Of a stretch of DNA of 13,211 bases, positions 7,683 through 13,211 are shown in pieces. The DNA lies in the NCBI GenBank assembly GCA_022615295.1, contig JAKEHF010000001.1, positions 1-13,211 on the forward strand. The letters run 5' to 3'. Under the pieces are notes generated by a model. That model had not been told where the DNA came from and made no database searches. It saw only the letters and a list, made by a program, of their open reading frames with translations. Source of the stretch: Actinomycetota bacterium (GTDB lineage: Bacteria; Actinomycetota; Acidimicrobiia; Spongiisociales; ZC4RG35). A program made the translations under genes and the position numbers. Numbering within the stretch: position 1 is the first letter of the stretch; every line of letters begins with the position of its first letter.

Positions 7683-7708
7683 CGTGTTCAGGTAAACGTC
7701 GGAACACG
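7683..7708. promoter_or_regulatory. Inverted repeat upstream of the secreted-protein gene
   Basis: CGTGTTC (7683-7689) and GAACACG (7702-7708) form a 7-bp dyad with a 12-base spacer, 34-59 bases upstream of the GTG start. The spacing would suit an operator near a promoter. Nothing else identifiable lies in 7650-7875. The function is a guess. Confidence 0.2.
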
Positions 7709-7875
7709 CTCAGGGGTTACGGTCGACACCCGCTCGGCCGGTGGTCGAGAAGTCTCAATGGCCTTCCTACCGTTTCCTGACATCGGTGGCTGAGGGTCCG
7801 GAGCCCGTTGTCGGCCATCGAGCAGCGCCTGTCTACAGCCGAACGTGCTTCGTCCGACCCCGTTGGGACAACCGG

Positions 7876-10077
7876 TCAGGCGACGACCGGCTCCGGGTCG
7901 GTCGTCACCGGGGGCGTCTCATCGAGATGTCCCTCGACGCTGATGTTGGGGACCCACTCGAGCCATCTGGGGAAGTACCAGTTCCACCGTCCGAGCAGCT
8001 TCATGGAGGCGGGGACCAGAACGGTGCGGACGATGGTGGCGTCGAAGAGGACGGCTACGGCCAGCCCAAACCCCATCTGCTGGAAGCTCACCAGACTCCC
8101 GGCGGCGAACCCGGCAAAGACGGCGACCATTATCACCGCGGCCCCGGTGATGAGCGCGCCGGTCTTGCGCAGACCATAAGCCACCGACTCGGTGTTGTCG
8201 CCGGTTTGATCGAAGCGCTCCTTGATCCTCGAGAGCAGGAAGACGTGGTAGTCCATGGACAGACCGAAGAGGACCGAGAACAGCATGAGCGGAAGCCAGT
8301 TCTCTATCACCTCTACCTGGCTGAAACCCAGCCCGGAGGACAGGTCCTTGACCCACTCCGGTCCCACGCCGGCTTGGAAGAACACGACGATCAGGCCATA
8401 AGCGGCGCCGACCGAGAGCAGGTTCATGATGATGGCCTTGGGCGGGATCACCACCGAGCGGAACGCCAGCATCAACAGCAGGAACGAGAGCCCGAGCACG
8501 ACGGCGAACACGATCGGGGTGTAGTCGTCGGTTTGGGCGATGAAGTCCACCGTGATCGCGGTCTGACCCCCGACGAACACGCCGGAATCGGCAACTGCGG
8601 GGATGATCTCGGAACGGAGACGTCTCACCGTGTCCATCGACTCGACCGAGGAGACGTCACCGAGAAGCTGCACGGACAGGATCGCCACGGTCTCGTCGGA
8701 GGCAGGGTCGATCTGGGACGGTCCGAATCCACCGTCGGCGGCGATCGCGGACTCGACGGCCGCAGCAGTGATCATGGCCTCTGGGCCCTCGATGGCGATC
8801 TCGACCGGCGAGGTCAGACCGCCGGCGAACTCATCGGTGAGGATGGCGAAGGCCTTTGCCGAGTCGGTCTCCGAGGGCAGCGTCGAGACGCCGGCGAGCC
8901 CGGTGTTGATCGACTGGAAGCTGGAGGCGGCGAGGAGGAGAAGACCCGCAGAGAGGAGCAGAGAGACGACGGGGCGTGCCATCACCAGCCTGGTGACGCG
9001 GTCCCAGAACCGTGACTCCGTCTCGACGGACCCACGTCTCCTCACCCGGAGTGACTCGATGCGGTCACCCATCAACGAGAGGATCGCCGGCAAAAGGGTC
9101 AGCGAGGCGACTACGGCAGCCACCACGACGAGGATGGCGCCCAACCCCAGCGAGCGGAACAGGGTGTTGGGGAGGATGAGCATCCCGATCAGAGCGAGGA
9201 CAACTGTGAGCCCACTGAACACGACGGCCCTAGTGGCGGTGGCCGCGGAGCGGCCGATCGCCTCCAGCTTGGCGAAGCCATTGCGACGCTCCTCGCGATA
9301 CCGGGAGACGATGAACAGCGAATAGTCGATCCCGACTGCCAGACCGATCATCGTGATCATGTTGGTGATGAAGAAGCTGAGATCGGTGGCCTGCCCGAGG
9401 AGTGCGGCCAAACCCATGGCCACCCCGATGGCGACCACTGCCAGGATGATCGGGACCAAACCGGCCACCACCGAACCGAAGACGAACACCAATACGACCA
9501 GCGCGACACCTATTCCGATTGTCTCCCCGGTTCGCAGGTCCTGCTCGGCGATGTGGTTGAAGTCGTTGTTCATCGTCGCCTGGCCGGCGATATGGGTCTC
9601 GAAGCCGTCGGGAGAGTCGACGGAGCCGACGACCTCGGCGATCGTCTCGGCATTGGCGAAGAACTCGTCTCCCTCGTCGCCGGCGAGGACCACCGGCATG
9701 AGGGCGGCGATCCCGCTGTCAGACACGGGCCCATCCTCAGTGAGATAGGACCCGACCGACACCACAGCCGGTGATCCGGCCAGGGCACTCTGCAACTCCT
9801 CCACGTAGGCGACATAGGTCGGGTCCTCGACGGTCCGACCATCCGACCTGATCACCACGAACTCGACGTCCTCCTGCGCCCCCCTGACCTCCTCGGCGAG
9901 CTCGAGCGCCTTGATCGAGTCGGGGTAGTTGGTGAAGGTGATCTCACTGGTGAGTGCGTCACCTAGAAGCATCGAAGAGAGAACACCCGCCCCTACCAGG
10001 GCGATCAGCCAGACGATGATTGTCGTCCAGGGTCGTCGCGCACTTGCCGTCGCCACCGTCTCCGGGCCCCGTGCCAT
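7876..10077 (-). CDS. MMPL/RND-family membrane exporter
   Basis: The 733-aa protein has the two-fold MMPL layout: a first helix (about 18-40), a large extracytoplasmic domain (about 41-185), a block of five or six helices, a second extracytoplasmic domain (about 388-515) and a second helix block. The proton-relay Asp-Tyr pairs known from mycobacterial MmpL3 are present: Asp251-Tyr252 in GLAVGIDYSLFIVSRYREE, and Asp609-Tyr610 in FGLSMDYHVFLLSRIKE. It therefore looks like an active, proton-driven transporter of the inner membrane. MMPL proteins move lipids, glycolipids, siderophores or drugs; the substrate is not evident here. ATG 10077 is chosen because AAGGAG lies nine bases upstream; the frame also contains TTG 10086, which would abut that site. 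Divergent from a TetR gene across an 80-base operator region, which strongly suggests TetR control. Confidence 0.93.
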   Translation of the reverse strand: MARGPETVATASARRPWTTIIVWLIALVGAGVLSSMLLGDALTSEITFTNYPDSIKALELAEEVRGAQEDVEFVVIRSDGRTVEDPTYVAYVEELQSALAGSPAVVSVGSYLTEDGPVSDSGIAALMPVVLAGDEGDEFFANAETIAEVVGSVDSPDGFETHIAGQATMNNDFNHIAEQDLRTGETIGIGVALVVLVFVFGSVVAGLVPIILAVVAIGVAMGLAALLGQATDLSFFITNMITMIGLAVGIDYSLFIVSRYREERRNGFAKLEAIGRSAATATRAVVFSGLTVVLALIGMLILPNTLFRSLGLGAILVVVAAVVASLTLLPAILSLMGDRIESLRVRRRGSVETESRFWDRVTRLVMARPVVSLLLSAGLLLLAASSFQSINTGLAGVSTLPSETDSAKAFAILTDEFAGGLTSPVEIAIEGPEAMITAAAVESAIAADGGFGPSQIDPASDETVAILSVQLLGDVSSVESMDTVRRLRSEIIPAVADSGVFVGGQTAITVDFIAQTDDYTPIVFAVVLGLSFLLLMLAFRSVVIPPKAIIMNLLSVGAAYGLIVVFFQAGVGPEWVKDLSSGLGFSQVEVIENWLPLMLFSVLFGLSMDYHVFLLSRIKERFDQTGDNTESVAYGLRKTGALITGAAVIMVAVFAGFAAGSLVSFQQMGFGLAVAVLFDATIVRTVLVPASMKLLGRWNWYFPRWLEWVPNISVEGHLDETPPVTTDPEPVVA

Positions 10078-10113
10078 GATCAGCAACTCCTTGCCATAGA
10101 TGCGTTATCCGCG

Positions 10114-10150
10114 TACACTGTAAGCATACAGCGTATGTATACACCGTAAG
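10114..10150. promoter_or_regulatory. TetR/MMPL intergenic operator: 25-bp dyad inside a direct repeat
   Basis: Bases 10119-10143 read TGTA-N2-CATAC-N3-GTATG-N2-TACA, a nearly perfect dyad. It overlaps an 11-bp direct repeat, TACACTGTAAG (10114-10124) and TACACCGTAAG (10140-10150), which differ by one base and start 26 bases apart. TGTATACA (10136-10143 region) adds a short self-complementary core. The element fills the middle of the 80-base spacer between the two divergent starts, where a dimeric TetR protein would block both promoters. Core promoter boxes could not be assigned with confidence. Confidence 0.7.
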
Positions 10151-10158
10151 TAGTCGTC

Positions 10159-10824
10159 ATGTCAAGTCAGACATCCAATTTGGAGCCAACCACCCGTCAC
10201 CCCCTGACCAGGGAGCGGATCATCGCTGCAGCCGTCGACTACGCCGACTCCCACGGTGTCGACGACCTGTCGATGCGCAAGCTCGGCGCCGAGCTCGGCG
10301 TGGAGGCGATGTCCCTCTACAACCACGTGGAGAACAAGGACGACATCTATGACGGCATGATCGACCACGTCTTCGAGTCGATCCCGATCCCCGACCGCTC
10401 CCTCCCCTGGCAGGGCCAGGTTCGTCTGATCGGCGAGGCTGCGATGGACGCGTTCGGGAGGCACCCCTGGGTGGTCCTCCTCCTCATGCAGCGTGGCAAC
10501 TTCGGCCCGGGGGTCCTGGCCTTCATGGACAACGCCCTCGGCGTGCTCCGCGACGCCGGATTCGGCGACGAGGACATCCATCACGCCTGGCAGATGCTCG
10601 CCTCGCACACCATGGGCTATGCCTTCCAGCAGGGGGCCAACCCGGAGGGCCGCACGAAGGAGTACGCCGATCTCGAGTCACGGCTCTCCCAGGTCGCTGG
10701 TCGTTTCCCCAACGTCGCCCGGATCGGCTCCTATCTGGCGGAGTGTCGTTGGGACCAGGAGTACCTGTTCGGTTTGGAGATCATCATCGACGGTCTCGAG
10801 TCACGTCTACCCCCAACCACGTAG
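10159..10824 (+). CDS. TetR-family repressor (TetR_C_1-type), probable regulator of the MMPL gene
   Basis: The 221-aa protein begins with a TetR HTH: LTRERIIAAAVDYADSHGV, then LSMRKLGAELGVEAMSLYNHV (about 37-57), the recognition-helix region ending in the usual LYNHVxNKD. The remainder is an all-helical ligand and dimer domain; AMSLYNHVENKDDIYDGMIDHVF with a following HPW block (about 95) is characteristic of the subgroup with a TetR_C_1 C-terminal domain. It should bind the dyad at 10119-10143, which ends 15 bases before its own ATG, and so repress both itself and the divergent exporter until an unknown small molecule binds. There is no good Shine-Dalgarno sequence before ATG 10159 (only GTAAG), so a very short or absent leader is possible. 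It converges on the small ORF at 10832-10975. Confidence 0.93.
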   Translation: MSSQTSNLEPTTRHPLTRERIIAAAVDYADSHGVDDLSMRKLGAELGVEAMSLYNHVENKDDIYDGMIDHVFESIPIPDRSLPWQGQVRLIGEAAMDAFGRHPWVVLLLMQRGNFGPGVLAFMDNALGVLRDAGFGDEDIHHAWQMLASHTMGYAFQQGANPEGRTKEYADLESRLSQVAGRFPNVARIGSYLAECRWDQEYLFGLEIIIDGLESRLPPTT

Positions 10825-10831
10825 GCGAGTC

Positions 10832-10975
10832 TCAGATCCTGGGGAGCTTGAAGCCGGAGCGCTCGGTGCTGGTGTCGACAGCGAAGGTCGGCGAGGAGAT
10901 CCCGTTGGTGACGCCGTCCGGTCCGAGATACACCGCCCGGACGGCGGCGTCGTCGGCGAGACTGCTCAGGACCAT
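10832..10975 (-). CDS. Small ORF of unknown function downstream of lhgO
   Basis: From ATG 10975 this encodes 47 residues, including AVYLGPDGVTNGISSPTF and the tail ERSGFKLPRI. Nearly every third codon base is G or C, as in the true genes here, and its start lies 40 bases after the lhgO stop on the same strand, so it could share that transcript. It ends seven bases from the TetR stop in convergent orientation. It reads like the C-terminal tail of a larger protein rather than a complete small protein. The same frame stays open upstream into lhgO, but that part is antisense-like. I do not recognise the family. No strong ribosome binding site precedes the ATG. Confidence 0.4.
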   Translation of the reverse strand: MVLSSLADDAAVRAVYLGPDGVTNGISSPTFAVDTSTERSGFKLPRI

Positions 10976-11015
10976 GTCGGCAACGGCGGCTCGGTGGGGG
11001 CGGCGGGGTGCCCGG

Positions 11016-12215
11016 CTACAGGAGGGGGGCCAGCAGACGGGAGACATGTCTCCCGATGGCGAGCGAGGCGGTGGCACCGGGCGAGGGAGCGTTGAGGACA
11101 TGCACTGTGTTGCCCGCCGTCTCGATGACGAAGTCGTCGAGGAGCCGACCCCCGCGGTCGACCGCCTGGGCCCTGACCCCGACCCCCCCGGGACGGAGAT
11201 CGGCGGCCTCCACGGCGGGGACCAGTCGCCTGGCCAGACTCGCATAACGCCCCCTCCATTTCGAGTTGATCAGCTCTCTCGCCCCAGAGCCGAGATGACG
11301 CCTGGCGAGACGCCAGAAGCCGGGCCAGCCGATGATGTCGCCCAGGTCCCCCAGGTCGGCGCCACTGCCCCGGTACTGCTCACGGGCCAGGGCGAGGAGG
11401 GCGTTGGGGCCCACCTCAACGGTGCCGTCGAATCTCCTCGTGAAATGGACGCCGAGGAAGGGAAACCTCGGGTCGGGCACCGGATAGATGAGGGTCTTGA
11501 CCAGCGACGCCTTCTCCTCGGCCAGGGTGTAATACTCCCCACGGAAAGGGATGATCCGGATCCCGGGTCGGAGACCGGCCATCACCGCCACGCGATCGGA
11601 GTGGAGACCGGCGCAATTGACCATCAATCTGGCCTTGAGAGCGATCTCACCGGCGACCACCTCGGCCCCGTCGGTCGTGTGGTTGACCCGGGTCAGCCGG
11701 TGGCCGAGCAACAGCTCGGAACCACCCTCTCTCAGCTGGCCGGCGATCACGGACGCCACTGCGGAGAAGTCAGCGACGCCGGCCTCGGGGACATGGAGGG
11801 CGTCGATCCCGGTGGCGGCGGGCTCGATCTCGGCTATCCCCGCCCGACCGAGACGACGCAGCCCGGCGAGACCGTTGGCCACCCCCCTCCGCTCGAGCTC
11901 GTCGAGGGCCGGCAGCTCCGCAGGGTGGGTTGCGACGACGATCTTCCCCGACCGACGATGCCCGACCCCCGTCTCCTCACATAGCCGGTACATCTCCTTG
12001 GCCCCTGTGAATGCCAGCTCCGCCTTGAGCGACCCCGGCCGGTAGTAGAGACCGGAGTGGATCACACCGCTGTTGTGGCTGCTCTGATGGGCGGCGACTC
12101 GTTCCTCCTTGTCGAGCAGCACCATCGAGATGCCCGGGTGGCTCTCGGTCATGGCGCGGCCGACGGCGAGACCAACCAGACCACAGCCAACGATGCACAC
12201 GTCGTAACGGGGCAT
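11016..12215 (-). CDS. lhgO: L-2-hydroxyglutarate oxidase (FAD-dependent)
   Basis: The 399-aa protein starts PRYDVCIVGCGLVGLAVG, a GxGxxG FAD-binding fold (Gly10-Gly15), followed by VLLDKEE closing the second strand. The family signature SSHNSGVIHSGLYYRPGSLK (about 45-64) is intact. So are CAGLHSDRVA, the IIPFRGEYY segment and the C-terminal LNAPSPGATASLAIG. These identify the DAO-superfamily L-2-hydroxyglutarate dehydrogenase/oxidase, which oxidises L-2-hydroxyglutarate to 2-oxoglutarate. The reaction repairs the by-product of promiscuous malate dehydrogenase activity, with electrons going to O2 or the quinone pool. Length matches the family. ATG 12215 has GGAGGG three bases upstream. The frame continues open to 12689, but that extension is low-complexity and antisense to other sequence. 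No partner genes of glutarate or lysine breakdown are seen nearby. Confidence 0.93.
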   Translation of the reverse strand: MPRYDVCIVGCGLVGLAVGRAMTESHPGISMVLLDKEERVAAHQSSHNSGVIHSGLYYRPGSLKAELAFTGAKEMYRLCEETGVGHRRSGKIVVATHPAELPALDELERRGVANGLAGLRRLGRAGIAEIEPAATGIDALHVPEAGVADFSAVASVIAGQLREGGSELLLGHRLTRVNHTTDGAEVVAGEIALKARLMVNCAGLHSDRVAVMAGLRPGIRIIPFRGEYYTLAEEKASLVKTLIYPVPDPRFPFLGVHFTRRFDGTVEVGPNALLALAREQYRGSGADLGDLGDIIGWPGFWRLARRHLGSGARELINSKWRGRYASLARRLVPAVEAADLRPGGVGVRAQAVDRGGRLLDDFVIETAGNTVHVLNAPSPGATASLAIGRHVSRLLAPLL

Positions 12216-12230
12216 CAACCCTCCGCCACC

Positions 12231-12398
12231 TTGATTAGCGTCACTGCACGCCTCCTCGCCAAGGGTATATCCTCGATCGCCTTCGACTCGACCACCCCCC
12301 ACCGCCTCTTCAACCGTGGCGAGGTCCCCGTCCAGGCGATCTGGTTCGTGGTGGGGAGGGAGAACGACACCCGTCTCGGAGACGCAAACCTCAGGTAG
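12231..12398 (+). pseudogene. Truncated cupin-domain protein (C-terminal remnant)
   Basis: The reading frame ending at TAG 12396-12398 contains AKGISSIAFDSTTPHRLFN and VPVQAIWFVVGREND. This is the last pair of beta strands of a cupin barrel, as found in cupin proteins and XRE-cupin regulators, with the usual FDS-x3-H-x2-N pattern. Upstream the same frame runs into sequence antisense to lhgO and stops resembling a cupin, so the first half of the barrel and any HTH are missing. A TTG at 12231 could in principle start a 55-aa product, but no ribosome binding site precedes it. It is most likely the decayed tail of a gene lost when lhgO or the flanking segment moved here. Confidence 0.55.
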
Positions 12399-12471
12399 TA
12401 CGGCACCCTCTGGGGCACATATCCGCTCGAGAAAGCCCTCCCAACCCCCGAAGGCCGGGACGGAGGCTTGA

Positions 12472-13211
12472 ATGGCCGGCTTGGCCCGTCTCACAATCAT
12501 CCTGGCCATCTGCGTTGTCGCCTGCACCAGTGCGGTGACCACGCCGATGACGACCACGATCGGTCTGGGTGCGACGGAGGTCACGACGACCACCGCCACT
12601 CCCCGCGGCACCACCACCACCCTCACCGACGCGACCACAGGAGACCTTGCCCCCTGCCGACCCGAGATCTTCACCGTGGACCTGGTCACCGTCCTCGCCG
12701 CCGACTACCCGAATCAGTTGATCACGGCCCACGTCCACGACCTGCGCACCGGCTGCGACTACACCCTCAACCCCGAGAACAGACAGCGGACGGCCTCGGT
12801 GATCAAGGTGATGGTGATGGCGGGCACGCTTCTCGAAGCCCAGAACGAAGGTCGTCCCGTGAGCGAGTGGGAGATGAGTCAGCTAACCCCGATGATCACC
12901 GAGTCGACGAACGACGAGGTGAGAGCCCTGTGGAATCACTTTGGCGGCTCCCCGTGGTTTCGTGAGCAGGGCGAGATCTTCGGGCTGACCGAGACACGCA
13001 TCACCGCCGACGACGGATCTTCCTGGGGTCGGACCACGACATCGGCCCGCGATCAGGTGGAACTGTTGCGTCAGGTGCTGATTGGGCAATGGGGCCCCCT
13101 CAATGCCCAGTCGCGCTTGGTGGCCTACTACCTCATGACGTCGGTGGTCCCCAGCCAGACCTGGGGGGTGACCGCAGGCGAGCCCCCCGACTGGGTGGTC
13201 GCCCAGAAGAA
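12472..13211 (+). CDS. Lipoprotein serine hydrolase, class A beta-lactamase-like fold (partial)
   Basis: ATG 12472 has GGAGG five bases upstream; the frame is open to the right edge (246 codons, incomplete). Residues 1-18 form a lipoprotein signal ending in VVAC (Cys18), then a Thr-rich linker (about 19-58) and a folded domain. The active-site motif Ser-x-x-Lys is SVIK at 109-112. STN at 145-147 sits where class A enzymes have SDN. The window ends within AQK plus the start of a Lys or Asn codon, just where the KTG-like box should begin. Cys62 and Cys95 may pair. It belongs to the serine hydrolase group related to beta-lactamases and D,D-peptidases, anchored outside the membrane. Whether it hydrolyses beta-lactams or acts on peptidoglycan cannot be told from the part present. 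Confidence 0.8.
   Translation, partial: MAGLARLTIILAICVVACTSAVTTPMTTTIGLGATEVTTTTATPRGTTTTLTDATTGDLAPCRPEIFTVDLVTVLAADYPNQLITAHVHDLRTGCDYTLNPENRQRTASVIKVMVMAGTLLEAQNEGRPVSEWEMSQLTPMITESTNDEVRALWNHFGGSPWFREQGEIFGLTETRITADDGSSWGRTTTSARDQVELLRQVLIGQWGPLNAQSRLVAYYLMTSVVPSQTWGVTAGEPPDWVVAQK

Noticed and set aside
7741..9015. 424-codon plus-strand open frame over the MMPL gene
   Set aside because: The sequence is a His/Asp/Glu/Arg/Gly mixture with no fold signature, typical of the antisense of a membrane protein in GC-rich DNA.
10913..10945. Inverted repeat GCCGTCCGG / CCGGACGGC
   Set aside because: It lies inside the small ORF at 10832-10975 and is built from common GC-rich codons, so a regulatory role is not supported.
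10743..11984. 413-codon plus-strand open frame over lhgO
   Set aside because: Pro/Gly/Arg/Glu-rich antisense of a clear lhgO; no recognisable domain.
12216..12689. N-terminal extension of lhgO
   Set aside because: It would add about 158 Val/Arg/Gly-rich residues before a perfect FAD-binding N-terminus that has its own ribosome binding site at ATG 12215.
1..13211. CRISPR arrays, tRNA or rRNA genes, insertion sequences
   Set aside because: No regularly spaced repeats, cloverleaf, rRNA core or transposase motif was seen on either strand; broken genes are the only signs of rearrangement.

Overview
This is a GC-rich window (about two thirds G+C by eye). Its gene content is typical of a high-GC actinobacterium: a cyclase/STAND-ATPase/TPR protein, an F420-type luciferase-like oxidoreductase of a mainly actinobacterial subfamily, an MMPL exporter with a divergent TetR repressor, and a Thr-rich lipoprotein with a beta-lactamase fold. 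An acidimicrobial-type lineage would fit, but nothing here fixes the taxon. I see no rRNA, tRNA, CRISPR array or transposase gene, and no gene-free stretch over 300 bases.

Left edge (1-650): two broken genes face each other. A P-loop fragment on + runs into a CHASE sensor-domain fragment on -, joining near position 95-118. Next (651-3629, +) is a 992-aa soluble protein with a class III nucleotide cyclase domain, a STAND-type ATPase and TPR-like repeats. It converges on an LLM-class oxidoreductase (3637-4464, -), and both stop codons lie in one small hairpin. Two perfect 14-bp hairpins (4478-4517 and 4553-4590) separate that gene from a CPA2 cation/proton antiporter fused to two universal-stress-protein domains (4639-6747, -). 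A secreted four-cysteine protein of unknown function (6966-7649, -) and an MMPL exporter (7876-10077, -) follow.

The exporter is divergent from a TetR repressor (10159-10824, +) across an 80-bp spacer. That spacer carries a 25-bp dyad flanked by an 11-bp direct repeat, and is the clearest regulatory site in the window. An L-2-hydroxyglutarate oxidase (11016-12215, -) comes next, with a 47-codon ORF of unknown identity just downstream. A 5'-truncated cupin tail (12231-12398, +) precedes a lipoprotein serine hydrolase that runs off the right edge (12472 onward, +).

The genes do not form one pathway. The exporter and TetR are an evident pair; the antiporter, cyclase and LhgO appear to be separate housekeeping or stress functions. 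I do not see a convincing undescribed multi-gene system. The items most worth follow-up are the broken genes at the left edge, the TetR/MMPL operator, the tandem hairpins, the unknown secreted protein, and the cyclase with an Asn-to-His change in its active-site signature.
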